64,000 bases of DNA, taken from Lumbricus terrestris (lineage: Eukaryota; Annelida; Clitellata; Crassiclitellata; Lumbricidae). This document shows, piece by piece, positions 1-51,054 of the stretch. The translations under genes and the position numbers were made by a program. The stretch covers positions 46,685,099 to 46,749,098 of the forward strand of contig OX457039.1 in NCBI GenBank assembly GCA_949752735.1. The letters are read 5' to 3'. The notes under the pieces were generated by a model. The model searched no databases, was not told the DNA's origin, and worked only from the letters and a program-made list of their open reading frames with translations. Position 1 is the stretch's first letter; each line of letters opens with the position of its first letter.

Positions 1-2295
1 TATTTTTCTCTCTTCCTTCAGGCGTTTTGCGTTAACAATGAGGCCATTACATGATACCTCTGCATTTCTCTATCCTTGATAATAGATGGTTTGATGACAC
101 GATACAACTAACATCATGTAAACGCTGAAAAAATTATGCATGTGGGTTAGGGTGGTGCATCCCTAATAGAAAATTTTCAGCTTAAGATGTCGTATTTCTA
201 CAACCCGACATTTCGTGCCACCTGGTCTAAGACCTATGTGGCCCAAAAATTAGCAGGATACAACAATATTTAGGACTTGCACAACGTCGTTGAAGTTTAG
301 GATTTACAAATAATTGTCGTAATTTCGAGTACAAGTATTATTTACTTCAAATTCAAACAGCGATAATAATTTAAATATCAATCACCAATCAGTGTGATCC
401 TCAGTAATCAGGTATGCTATAATATCGTTGTAATGCTTTGAATTGATTTCTGGCTTGATGATGCATGGCTAATTACAGCAATTATGTCTACTATTTGAGT
501 GTTCGTATTCTAAACTTTTATGATGTTGTGCAAGTCCTAAACATTAATATGTTTACATACAACTTTTATGTGATGTTTCTGGATGGTATGGCACCAAATG
601 GAAATTAGGAGAACAGTAGATTCCAACTTTCATTTTTAACGACCACTCTAATGTGCGTTAATTGAGTGCAGATTGCTATTCTTACATTTCGTTTGGCATT
701 AGTTTGAAATGGGGACAAATTTCATCTTTCAGTTCATCAAACGTTTATCTTTAAATCTATGAATCTTAAAATCATTTAATGTAGCATCTCATGCTTTCAA
801 CAGATATTCTGTTATATTTTATTAAAATAGTTGACCATCGACTAAAGCTAAAGCAAGTTTCGTCATGGCATTGAGGTCGGACTTCACAGGACTCCGTGGA
901 ATGGATTCTTTGACTACGTAAGTTAGATATTTTTGAATTACTTAATAAGAATGTAACATAATCATATTACACAGTGCACAGACTTGTCAGTTGTAGATAA
1001 TGCTTATTTTATGCCATTGTGCCATTTTCAATAGTGATATTTCTTTTTCTTATCTGTTTATTTAGAAAATATTGATGCGAGTAGTTTTTATTAGGAAGGA
1101 TGTGAAGATATATTACCATTTTTATTCATTTAAAAACAATACTATTGTCCTCTCTGACAAGTATTATTAGTGTTCAGGACAATAATTAAAAGATTTCTCA
1201 GCTATGTTGGAAAGATGAAATGTTATGCAACATTGAAGTTTGAAGAGCGCATTGCTTTGAAACATTTGATTTTTTATTCTTTTATAATGCATAGTATCAC
1301 ACCTAGAAACTACAGTATACCAAAATTTCTGTTAGGGAATTTTAGGACCTGGATTGCAATTGAACTTCTATTGTTCAATATGCAAAATAAGTATAATACA
1401 ATTTCCTGTCTGCTCAAATATTGTCAAAGGGTATGCTACACTTTCGCATTGTTTTTAGAATCGCAGCAGACCAGTTTCAACTGACACTTGTACCCTCTTT
1501 GTGTTAAATTGCATGCTTTGGACTTCAAGCATCTTATTAGGATTTTTTGTTTATGACTTTATTTGATGAATTTCAGGTTATGGTGTGCATGGAAACCAAC
1601 TTGGAAATGCTAATAAGTGACAACAAACATCCCATGTTGAAGACCTTGGGGTAGGCGAGATGCCATGGAGTCTTTGTCACCATGGCATGTGAAACTATTG
1701 TGCTTCGACAAACTTCAGTTTCTTCAGCTTGCTGCATCTGAGTTCAAGATGGAGTCTACACAACACGCTGCCCATCTCTTTAATTAACGGAATATATAAG
1801 GATTTTGAGAAAGTGACTTTAAACTACTAAAGAACTTCTTTTAAAAATTAAACCTCGACGTATACATGTGCACAGTTATTTGTGAAAGTGACTTTAATGG
1901 AATGTTTTACTAGTCTGGTTTTAAAATTCTGCATTTGATTCAAATTCTATGCTACCATTCAATGACAGTATAATATTTATAATGGATTAAAAATCATGTT
2001 TTCTAAGAAATTGCGGAATTTATGGGATATAATCATCATGGATTATGGAATGATCGGTATTTAGCAAAGAAAGTCTCTGTCACAGTGGAAGGTCATGCCA
2101 TTGATATTAGTGATGGCATGGAAACTGCTTTTTGGTTTAAATAAGCTGACGAAATTTTTGTCGCCATGCATATTGCTTGACCATCTTAATGCTTCTTCAT
2201 GCTCCAGTTTCATCAGCGTGCTGCCAATTGGAGTTAAAGATTGAGTGGACATGGCATGAAGTTGCGGAAAATCCCACATCTGTTCTGGTAAGAAA
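1..2295. other. AT-rich unassigned stretch
   Basis: No exon could be supported here. The next exons of the minus-strand synaptotagmin-like gene (the rest of C2A, starting near a YLLPD-like motif) were looked for on the minus strand and not found, so they are probably left of the window. A small plus-strand open patch at 865-917 ends in a good-looking GTAAGT donor, but it has no recognisable product. Confidence 0.5.
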
Positions 2296-2955
2296 CCATG
2301 CCTGAACAGATGGGAACTTTTCCTGAACTTCAGGCACGGTACCCGAACATTTTACTGTCTTAGTTGGACCTGCACTAGTTCAGGGAGATGCCTGAACTTC
2401 AGGCATGGTACCTGAACATTTGACTGTCCCATTTGGACCTGAACTAGTTCAGGGAGATTCCTGAACTTCAGGTAATGTGCCTGAACATTCGACTGTCCCA
2501 ATTGGATCTGAACTAGTTCAGGGAAATTCCTGAACTTCAGGCAATGTGCCTGAACATTCGACTGTCTCATTTGGACCTGAAATAGTTCAGGGTAATTCCT
2601 GAACTTCAGGCAATGTGCCTGAATGTTCGACTGTCTCATTTGGACCTGAACTAGTTCAGGGAAATTCCTGAACTTCAGGCAATGTGCCTGAACGTTCGAC
2701 TGTCTCATTTGGACCTGAACCAGTTCAGGGAAATTCCTGAACTTCAGGCAATTTGCCTGAACATTCGACTGTCTCATATGGACCTGAACCAGTTCGGGGA
2801 AATTCCTGAACTTCAGGCAATTTGCCTGAACATTCGACTGTCTCATTTGGATCTGAACTAGTTCAGGGAAATTCCTGAACTTCAGGCAATGTGCCTGAAA
2901 GTTCAACTGTCTCATCTGGACCTGAACCAGTTCAGACCGAGTGCCTGAAATTTCA
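2296..2955. repeat. 60-bp palindromic minisatellite
   Basis: About ten imperfect copies of a 60-bp unit. Each copy contains two near-palindromes, CCTGAACTTCAGG and CTGAACTAGTTCAG, so single strands could fold into serial hairpins. Because 60 is divisible by three, the minus strand stays open as a 20-residue repeated peptide. That is a by-product of the period and not evidence of a gene. The array lies a few tens of bases from the C2 exon, next to a (TGTC)n tract, inside the synaptotagmin-like gene's next intron. Confidence 0.9.
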
Positions 2956-2994
2956 GATATTTTACCTGAACTTTTCTAAGAGTGTGTTTGTCTA

Positions 2995-2996
2995 CC

Positions 2997-3084
<88 letters not shown>
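2995..3084. repeat. (TGTC)n microsatellite
   Basis: About 22 nearly perfect copies of TGTC (GACA on the other strand). On the minus strand it starts 4-5 bases past the GTAAGA splice donor of the C2 exon, so the intron opens straight into a (GACA)n tract. Confidence 0.95.
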
Positions 3085-3085
<1 letters not shown>

Positions 3086-3088
3086 TAC

Positions 3089-42691
<39,603 letters not shown>

Positions 42692-43034
42692 CTACAATCA
42701 AGGAAATTCTGTTAGAGACGAAGAGGCGACTCAGTTAGTCAATCGATTGAGTTACCGATGGATGAGGATAGAGTATGGAGTATGGAGGGCATTGGAGGCA
42801 ATCGGAATTATTGGCCAGTGATGGATAAGTCCAACGGGAATCAACCGTTTTTTGTTCATGCTACTCTATTATCAATTGAAATGCACACACGCACAAGGCC
42901 ATCTAGTAATGTATGCGCTCGCTTAACGAATCACTTCAGTGCATTTTCAATTCATTTGCAATTTGCCTCCATACTCAGTAGCTGGCTGATCGACTCGTGA
43001 GTTACTTAAACGGTGCTTTTAAGCGCTCTGATAA

Positions 43035-43265
43035 TTGTATGCATGCATGCATACATGCATGCATACATAGGTGTCACCTTCGCCTACATGCTTACCTACA
43101 TACCTACATACCTACATGCCTACATACATACATACATACATACATACATACATACATACATACATACATACATACATACATACATACATACATACATACA
43201 TACATACATACATACATACATACATACATACATACATACATACATGCATACATACATACATACAT
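43035..43265. repeat. (TACA)n tetranucleotide array
   Basis: About 50 nearly perfect TACA/CATA units preceded by degenerate TGCATACA and CCTACATA units. The Tyr-Ile-His-Thr and Met-Tyr-Val-Cys frames are artefacts. Confidence 0.96.
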
Positions 43266-43269
43266 TTGC

Positions 43270-44740
43270 GAACACGTTTTTTGGCACATTTCTAATGTTC
43301 CGATGGTATATCTTGTGGTATTTTTCATTTTTAATGTGGCTCTTTCACCAACCAACGTGGTGTCAAAAGTTTGCTTCTGTTATAAATAGTTGAAAATTAA
43401 TATATTGAAATATGTGGAATATGGCCTAAATTCCATATTTTCATCTCCTGTTTCCAGTCGTTTCCAGTAAGAAGCTGTATATAGGTTGGTGTCCATGGTA
43501 AACGTCCTTTTCTACTACTTTCTTTGAACGTGTGATCAGTTCCAGATTACATGGGCTTCCATAAAAAGAAACCTTGCAACCGAACACTTAGAGAAGACAG
43601 CTTAATGCTGCACATGTCAATGTCGTCTTGCACAGCGTGAGAACTGAGCATTGCATAAAAATAACTGGGATCAGATTTTGGTTTATGCGGCGTTGGAGTG
43701 TGCAATGAAGACCTTACTATGGGCTCTGAGAAATACTAAGGGGTTGAACCACTGAACCCCGGAATTTTCACACTGGTCTTAAACAATAACCAAAGCTATA
43801 TTATCAAGAAAAGGTGCTAACCGTTTTGTCGTAAACACAAGCAGTAAACTTCTGACCAATGTAAGTGCGTGTAATGTTTTCTAATGAGAGAGCTGTCACA
43901 CAATTATTATGCAGTTTCTGAAGGCAAGTGCGAAGTCAAAATTATTATTCCAAGAACGTCATAACGACAGCGACGCATGCAGCGTCAAGTGCTGGAGGGG
44001 ATGTGTGCATAATTCGAAAGAACAACACAATGAATGGAACAGTGTGTCTAAACATCCAGAAAGAGAAATTCCATCAATATCCATTGCAGCAGAGGACTGT
44101 GCATCCCATCTCATAGTATAAAGGCCGTTAAAGACTGGCTGAAGTAGCATCGTATTATCCTGGTGGAGCCATATCTTGGTAGCAGCCCAGACTTGAGTGT
44201 CATCGAGAATATAATGTGGGCAGTGACGAAAGAGAAGACAGACTTCTGACCAAAATTCAACTTCTGAGGCAGACTTGATCAAAATGGATAAATGCCTTGT
44301 TGATGCGCTAGATAAACACTCGAGTTCTGCTGATAAAGAAATTGATTCTCTCGAGGCCGCAGTGCATACAAAATGTTATTGAATTAAGGCAAAGGAGATC
44401 ATCGCCAGTTCTGACTTGTCAGTTCTAGCGCAAAGCCTACTGGCGACATTAAATGTTGCACACACAGGCGAAATATTGGGAATAAAGTTTGAATTTGAGC
44501 ACTGTCTTTGTTTCGCAGATTTTTTACTAAAGTTATGCTCGAACTATCCAGATACATTAACACTGAAACTGTAATTACTTGTAAGGTATACCATTGCATG
44601 TTTTAATGTTTGGTTCTAATGGTTTGTGATGACGTTAAGCAATGAAAATACACTATAAAAATTATAGTCCATACATAAATTTGGTAGAAAATTGCTTAAT
44701 TTAATTGCTCGCTTTTGTTTGTTGTGTGTTTGTTTGTATG
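43270..44740. other. Unassigned stretch
   Basis: AT-rich DNA with overlapping open frames of 60-107 codons near 43909-44282 on both strands. No motif or splice frame supports them. Confidence 0.45.
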
Positions 44741-44744
44741 TGCA

Positions 44745-44925
44745 CTTGTTATAGCGCCCCTTCAAGCTCGCTACTCAGGGGCGCTCCCGACTACAGAGCG
44801 GACATTGCATCGGAGTTTCACGCCGAAGCGCTGAGCAATTGCGCGTGAAGGACTTGGCCAAGGACCCTACGCGACGACTTGAGGTGGATTCGAACCCGCA
44901 ACCCTTCGGCTTAAGAAATGTGGGG
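44745..44925 (-). mobile_element. tRNA-derived SINE, copy (minus strand)
   Basis: On the minus strand the B-box-like GGGTTCGAATCC is followed by the SINE body (ACCTCAAGTCG, CTTGGCCAAGTCCTTCACG) and the tail with GAGCGCCCCTGAGTAGCGAG and AAGGGGCGCTATAAC. The A-box head is missing or diverged. Confidence 0.75.
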
Positions 44926-45315
44926 GCCCTGTTCGGAAAATTTTGTGCGGATCTTCGGCCGAAATTTCTGATGACCTTTTTTAGTCGTTTGGTCGAAAAT
45001 TTCGTAGAATATACCGATTATTTCCCTTGAAAAAGTTGATGACCTTTTTATATTTTTTAGCCGTTTGGTTTAAATTTGCTAAAAATAAAAAAATCGAATT
45101 TTTTTCACGCATGTGTGGGCCCCCTAAAGTTCGGCCGAACATGTTGAACCTGCCTTAATCCGGTCCTGGTAGAATGTAGACTAAAGCGTCTGTACAAAAG
45201 AGCACATGTGCTGAATCCAGTGATTCGCGGATTAATTCGGCGGATTAACGCTTAGTGTTCAATGTACTCAGGGTCCATATATTATGTTTCGTGTGAAAAC
45301 AACAAAGAGACTGAC

Positions 45316-45525
45316 CTGCTAAAGACGACAGACAGACTGGTGAAGTTCTGTCTATCACTGCTCGAAGGCCGCTGCTGTCGACCAAATAACGAATGCCTCT
45401 CCTCAGCCGCACCTCCGTTCCATGGACATATATAGCCTACACGCGTTGACGAGACTCCCGCCGGAAGTAAACACGGATTGAGATCCAACGCTGCGGAATG
45501 AATCCTGAATCTCGCATCGCGTATC
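45316..45525 (-). CDS. Candidate upstream exon of the synaptotagmin-like gene
   Basis: A minus-strand open patch of 210 nt ending at a GTCAGT donor. Exit phase 2 (two bases AG) fits the single A that begins the 42691 exon, giving an Arg codon. It would encode IRDARFRIHSAALDLNPC, a short linker, then VGYICPWNGGAAEERHSLFG and SSSDRQNFTSLSVVFS. The proposed acceptor (CGCATGCAG) has a poor pyrimidine tract. A longer open frame continues upstream through a CAG/CTG-rich repeat (45580-45650). No homology is visible; the support is phase, GC content and donor only. Confidence 0.3.
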
Positions 45526-45780
45526 CTGCATGCGACGTAGATGATCGCTTGCAGTCTCCCCCACCCACGCTGCTGCAACCTCATCTGCCGCAGCAGCCGC
45601 AGCAGCAGCAGCCGCAGCCATGGCAACAGCTGCAGCAGCAGCATATGCGAGATGACTGTTGTTATCGTACGAAGCGTCGATGCATCCGAACAACGCTGAA
45701 ACATTCCTTTGCAAAACGTTTAAGCAAAGCCTGAATTTTTCACGAACCAGCGTGTCACTGGTTTCTGCTCTTTTCATTTA

Positions 45781-45862
45781 TGTTGTGAGTGCTTCTGAAT
45801 AGATTGTCTTGACGGGGCGCTACACAAATTGGGCCTAACCTAATAAATAAATAAATAAACAT
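45781..45862 (+). mobile_element. SINE 3' tail fragment
   Basis: GAGTGCTTCTGAATAGATTG, then TCTTGACGGGGCGCTACACAAAT and a (TAAA)n end. Only the LINE-like tail is present. Confidence 0.7.
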
Positions 45863-45869
45863 CATTGTC

Positions 45870-47700
45870 GATGATGATAATTATTAGACGACAAAAGCAC
45901 ATAACGCCGTGATGGTTTGCGCTGCCGTCCATCCAACAGATACTGAAAAATATAAACAGAGAACCAGAAGTAGGAGTAGAGAGCATGATGGTGTCAACTG
46001 TCAAGCAATGTGCGTAAACTGTAACACGGTGAATATGACGAAGCTGATGGAAACACATCAAGATATGTGTATTATGTAAGTTTACTCAATAATAACGGTC
46101 ATCCATGCTGATATATACCATAGGCCTCCGCACATATGTAGCCTATAGGGGCAAGAGGAAGCACCTGTCTTCATGAAATCTGACACCCATTTTTTAACTA
46201 CTGCAGCTGTTGAATTTTACATAGATCCTTGCACAGAAGCAGACTATGTATATGCCTAGTCATTTAATGTTGGCCCCAAATACAAATGTGCTGTTTTATT
46301 AGCTCATTGTCCATCATTATTGGTGACGTTGTATATGCCAAGTCATGCGAACTCCTTCCTATTCCCCGATCTCCGAGTATAAAGCTTAGATGGTTCGTGG
46401 AAGTGGATACCTGTCAAATGCAGATGCATTCACAGTCAAGCTCTGCATGATGGACCAAGGTTGGCACGGAGACGCTAGATTCAATATGTACAGAAGTAGG
46501 CCAAGACGAAGAAGCCGTGCAGTAGTGCGACATCGAATGTCACTCCAGCCAAACACTGTCTGGCACTTGAGCAAACACAGACTGCTTTGTATGTATTTTG
46601 CACGCGTCTCTGACTTGTCGTTCCATTTACCTGTCGACGATGGATGATTATATTATGTTTTTGCGGAGTCTTTTATCTCGTAGCTGACTCGGCAGAGTCG
46701 GCACAATCAGTGACTGATATTTTTTTGACGAACACTGTTTTTCTAAAAAATTCAGGCTCAGTTTCCCCACACCTGTTTGTCTACATTCATGAAAAAGAAG
46801 AACGAAACTTGAATGTGCAGCACATTCTAAGACTGACGTTTTTTTTCCAAATGGATTTCTGCGCTGACAATGTTATCAATATTATCGTTGATGTTGTCAT
46901 AACGCATGGTAAAGTGGTAGAAGTACACAGGGCTGTTTTAAAGGAATTTTTAGAACTGCACAACTCCTTCTTTCCTTTCCCATCCTCCATAGTAAATTAC
47001 TTCCGATCGGAGGACAATGACCATTTTTTGCTAGTTTTGACTGTACAGAAGTGCTTCTACAACTGCACAAATCCATTTAGAACTGCACATTTTGTCTACA
47101 ACTGCACGTTAAAAAAAGCCCTGGAAGTACATTCTATTCGACGTTTGTACTAAGTCAACGCAAACAGTCAAACAAATTCCTAATTGCAGCATGTGGTTTG
47201 ATGTGCTTTAGTGTAACATAATAACGAGTGTCATCCATAGGCATCACGCCATTCACTTAACAATCTCTTAGGAGGCATTCGTTGTACGATAGCTTGACCA
47301 AAAACAATACAATTAGCTTAAAATGCTCGCATGCAGGAAGACGACGTTTTTGCGACTGAATCATATTAATAGGAGCGTTTTAAGAAAACAACATTTCTTC
47401 GATATGTCATGAGAGCGTCAGTCATGGTAGTTTAGCAGGAGGACGACGAAAATTTAACAACAGCAATTGTCGATCGAATGCAGGTCATCGTTAAAATGGT
47501 AAACAACTATGCACAGAACTATATGTATATTTCGACACATTAATTGACATTATTGCGCGTCTGAGGGCTTGGAATATGAAGACGATGACAACGTCGCAAC
47601 TGCCAAGAATAATATCTCGACGAAAACACACGTGAAAGGAAGTCCAAGCTCAATAGCAAGGCAAGAAATGGCGTGTGTGTATGCGTGTGTGCGTGCTTGT
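45870..47700. other. Unassigned stretch
   Basis: Two plus-strand open frames (46390-46647 and 46644-47153, the latter 169 codons) are uninterrupted but show no family motif, signal peptide or convincing codon bias. They are not called as genes. The rest is AT-rich. Confidence 0.4.
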
Positions 47701-47716
47701 GAATATGTATTTATTT

Positions 47717-47942
47717 ATTTGTTTATATCTTGCATTTACTATAGCGCCTCGTCAAGCTCTCTACTCAGAGACGCTCCCGACTACAGTGCGAACACTGAAT
47801 CGGAGTTTTACGCCCAAGCCCATGAGCAATTGCGAGTGAAGAACTTGCTCAGGGTCTCTACGCGGCGGCTTGAGGTGGATTCGAATCCGCAACCTTTCGG
47901 CTTCAAGGTATACCGAACATACCGCTACACCACCGTGCCCCA
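47717..47942 (-). mobile_element. tRNA-derived SINE, copy (minus strand)
   Basis: A nearly complete copy. On the minus strand it has the A-box region CGGTGGTGTAGCGGTATGTTCGG, the B box GGTTGCGGATTCGAATCC, the conserved body, the tail GGGAGCGTCTCTGAGTAGAG and GACGAGGCGCTATAG, and an A/T-rich end. It lies between putative synaptotagmin exons. Confidence 0.85.
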
Positions 47943-48208
47943 TAATGCGTGCACGCGCGCGTGTGTGCGTGTGTGTGTGGGAAAAACATACGACGCAAGA
48001 TTACAGCAAGTGTAGCCTACATCCTGCTCGAGCTCGAGGTTTTGCACTAAGCTGAACGCCGTGTCGGCAGATAACCCAATGACGTGTGATAGAAATGTTT
48101 TTGGTAAAAACGTCAAAGCCCGTGCGAAAGAAACAGCAACGACAACGGCGCGAAAGACAGCAGGCTATCAATCAGTCGACGAACATGCATGCATGACGAG
48201 ATATTTAC

Positions 48209-48359
48209 AAAGCAACAGGACCCGCTGCGAGCAGTGGTCGTCGGGGGGACGAGACCGAGTGCTTGGAACAGCAATGCACTGCAGGCGTTCGCGTGGCAAC
48301 CCTCCGCTCGCCCTCTGGCGACGAGGATGGGGCGCTGCCGGACGATGACGGATCGAGAC
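48209..48359 (-). CDS. Candidate exon (low confidence)
   Basis: A 151-nt GC-rich minus-strand patch. The acceptor CTTCCAACCAG has a fair pyrimidine tract; the donor is GTAAAT after GCTTT. The frame reads LDPSSSGSAPSSSPEGERR, then VATRTPAVHCCSKHSVSS, then PRRPLLAAGPVA. Exit phase 2 fits the entry phase proposed for the 45525 exon. No recognisable homology. It could equally be unconstrained GC-rich intron. Confidence 0.22.
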
Positions 48360-48399
48360 CTGGTTGGAAGGCGTTGAGACCACACGGCGCATATCATGG

Positions 48400-49020
48400 A
48401 CGAAAACTAATCGAAATCTCGTGTGTTTACAAGACACTCGCTTGCATCTTTCGACGGACGCTTTTGTCTGAGCGTGACCTGCATGTTGCTGTGATTGAGC
48501 TCTTAGCAGATGTCGTATGCTGTGGCAGGAAAGTAAACAGGTTGATGACTCCATCGCATCTCTTCCTCCGTTAATGATCATTCACTTTCCTCGATGTTTA
48601 CCTGCTGTCGCTAAACCATCGATCCTGTTATTTGTTTCGCAAAACAACTGAATCGTGAATATTGCTCTCCCACATTTGTACAATTCCTACGCGGCCGGGG
48701 AAAAATCCACCAGAAACGTTATGTACATTTCAAATGATGTCTTTTATTTAGTCCAGTAACTGAACACCGCTGATGCCCTTCAGCAAAGAAAAAGGGGGAA
48801 AGAATTGGAAGAAAAACGTGATGAAATAAAAAGATGTTGAAGATGTAGTCACTAGTCACCTAACTTTTTTGTAAAGCAGTAGCATTCGATTGCCACAATC
48901 ATGTTCAGTGTTGGAATCTATGCAGGGTCTAAAAGTTGTAAATAAATAAAATATAAAAGTCGTCAAAGACAGAAAACATTCAACAACTCACTGAGTTGTC
49001 TATCAGAGCTGAGCCTGCCT
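48400..49020. other. Unassigned stretch
   Basis: No exon or element boundary recognised. Confidence 0.4.
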
Positions 49021-49029
49021 TCAATTTGT

Positions 49030-49080
49030 GAGGCGCGGTGGTGTAGTGGGTATGTTCGTTGGCTATGATAGCTACCGATT
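49030..49080 (+). mobile_element. SINE head fragment
   Basis: GGCGCGGTGGTGTAGTGGGT followed by ATGTTCGTTGG matches the A-box end of the SINE. The sequence diverges before the B box, so this is a 5' fragment and not a tRNA gene. Confidence 0.55.
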
Positions 49081-49374
49081 TGCTGCAATTTCATGAACAG
49101 CTTACCCACCTAACGGGTGCTAGGTCTCTAGGTCTCTTCCTTCCCTATTAGTCAATGTTTCTTCTGGTCTTTGTGTTTGTTTGTGCATACCTGTCAATCA
49201 AGGGTTCAATAAATATCTTAGTTATCGTTGTATATTATATAGTTTGTGTTTTTCATTTGCCTTACACAACACTTCCGGCCCACTAAATATTTTATAATGT
49301 TATGCCATCTTTGTTTCCTCATTTACTTTTTCTTTTTATTCCTAAGTTATAGAGACATCTCTGCAGCGATGTTT

Positions 49375-49497
49375 ACTCCTCTCACCTCCTCCCACCTACT
49401 CCTACTCCTACTCCCACTTCCACTCCCGCTCCCGCTCCCACTCCTACTCCTACTCCCACTCCCACTCCCACTTCCACTCCTACTCCTACTCCTGCTT
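49375..49497. repeat. (CTCCCA)n / (CTCCTA)n tract
   Basis: Hexamer-like repeats of CTCCCA, CTCCTA and CTTCCA. The Leu/Pro frame is an artefact. Confidence 0.92.
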
Positions 49498-49729
49498 GAG
49501 GTGCATGCCACTTAGTTCTACTTCCCTTTCCTGCCTTCCTCATGGCTCCACTCCTTCCGTTCTTCCTGTATAATTATTATCATTTATTGTTCCTCCATTC
49601 TCCTTTCCCTGCATGTATCCATGATCGGAAAACATCCTGTGGCATTCAACGGCACAATCTATTTGTCTCACATAATATTATGAGCAACAAGGTGGTTGTC
49701 CAGAGCAGCGTGGGCGTCTAGTGTTGCAA

Positions 49730-49739
49730 CAGCAGCGGT

Positions 49740-49770
<31 letters not shown>

Positions 49771-49773
49771 GTG

Positions 49774-49815
<42 letters not shown>

Positions 49816-49850
49816 GCGGCGGCGGAGGCGGCGGCAGAGGCGGTGGCATA
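49730..49850. repeat. (GGC)n / (GGT)n trinucleotide tract
   Basis: About 120 bp of GCG/GTG-type triplets, giving poly-Ala frames on both strands. CpG-rich within AT-rich DNA. No splice frame connects it to an exon. Confidence 0.93.
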
Positions 49851-49899
49851 TGCTTCTGTCACAGCAGTCAACATCATGCTAGCCACCGTCGGCGTCCGA

Positions 49900-50690
49900 T
49901 GATGACGAGCCTTCCCGCATGACTATAATCGTTTTCACCATCCTCATAGTTGCCATCCTTCGCAGATGCCTCCCTCGGGTGCTACCAATGTTGACAAACT
50001 TCCTTCGCGTAACAGAGTAAACTGACGACAGACTTACTCACATTTCGATGTCGAATACATCGAATGTGTCTGTGAACATCATATTATTATGCTGATTAAT
50101 GAGAAAGTTTTAAATCTGTGGTGATTTGGAAAAATGAATCCGGGTCGAAAAATTAATGTCGTCGGGTTATTTACTTCTTTGAGCATGCATGCGTTGACCA
50201 ACGTGCTAGCGGTTACGCGGTGCACCTAGCTGACAAGCCGGAATTACGACTCTTAATTTGTGTTATGGCGTCCGCAGAAAGATTGCAGGTAGGCTAACGT
50301 TGTTGAATTGCCAGATGGCAGACGGTGCTTGGGTGGGGAAGCTATGTTTTTTTTATTAAAAAAGTTACGCTTGCGCAATAACGCGACATTTTGTAAAGCC
50401 CACAAGTGTTCAGTGGCCGCAAGCGTTGATCAGATTGGACCGAACGGAAGTTTTAGCAGAAGAGAATCTGAAAAAGAAAATCCCAAACGTAGTTCAAGCG
50501 AACGCGAAAGGATTCTCTTCAGTTCTATAGAGCGTGAAGTGCGCGCAAGTGAAGGGTGGCGTAGACACGGTAGAGTGCACCAACTGGAAAGTCTGCGCAT
50601 GCATCGCAAGTGTATACAAGAGCGGATGTCTTGAAGGCAAACAAATATTTTGATGTATGTGTTTGCCTCTCTTTTTGGGCCATGATGATT
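49900..50690. other. Unassigned stretch
   Basis: Mixed composition. A plus-strand 108-codon frame at 50308-50634 has no family features. Confidence 0.4.
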
Positions 50691-50861
50691 TACGCCGTTG
50701 AATTGTCTGCATCTGCCTCTGCCTCTGCAACCGCATCGTCCTCCCATCGATGCTCGAGTGGCGGCGGGTTTCTTCCGTCTGCATCCATGACATCTGTGTT
50801 GTTTGCGTTGCTGTCGTCGCAGACCCATCGCCCGCCGGCCAGGAGGGGGCCGCACGAGATG
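50691..50861 (-). CDS. Candidate exon (low confidence)
   Basis: On the minus strand a frame reads NESDCFKRCISCGPLLAGG, then RWVCDDSNANNTDVMDADG, then RNPPPLEHRWEDDAVAEAEA and DADNST. It ends at a GTAAAT donor after GGC. The composition (acidic, cysteine pairs) looks more protein-like than the overlapping frames on either strand. However the acceptor (GTGTCAG or GTTTAG) is weak, and exit phase 2 does not fit the acceptor proposed at 48359. Membership of the synaptotagmin-like gene is only a possibility. Confidence 0.22.
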
Positions 50862-50974
50862 CATCGCTTGAAACAATCACTCTCATTCTGACACCGTCGA
50901 TGTCTAAACGTTTTAATTTAGGCTGATGAGGATGGCGACTAATATGCGATGGTCTGATTCGACGTCTTTGCCTG

Positions 50975-50992
50975 CCACACACACACACACAC

Positions 50993-51023
<31 letters not shown>

Positions 51024-51048
51024 ACACACACATACACACACACACAAC
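50975..51048. repeat. (CA)n microsatellite
   Basis: Interrupted CA repeats. Confidence 0.93.
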
Positions 51049-51054
51049 ACTCAC

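Noticed and set aside
865..917. Plus-strand ATG patch ending in GTAAGT, possible first exon
   Set aside because: The joined product with the next acceptor near 1576 would stop after about 29 codons; no homology. Could be a non-coding transcript, but nothing else supports it.
2352..2915. 187-codon frame made of a 20-residue repeat
   Set aside because: The 60-bp minisatellite period is divisible by three, so the frame stays open by construction; no splice or family evidence.
43909..44282. Overlapping open frames on both strands
   Set aside because: Three frames open together, no family motif, no splice structure.
44925..45150. Inverted GGGGGCCC/GTTCGG motifs suggesting a small MITE
   Set aside because: Only short partial pairing (GGGGGCCCTGTTCGG against a reversed GTTCGGCCGAAC block); ends and target duplication cannot be defined.
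46390..47153. Two plus-strand open frames (85 and 169 codons)
   Set aside because: No recognisable domain, signal peptide or splice context; could be chance in AT-rich DNA.
49030..49105. Possible tRNA gene
   Set aside because: It has only the A-box part of the SINE head; no B box at the right distance and no cloverleaf could be drawn.
49668..49902. Poly-alanine frames on both strands
   Set aside because: (GGC)n/(GGT)n microsatellite translation.
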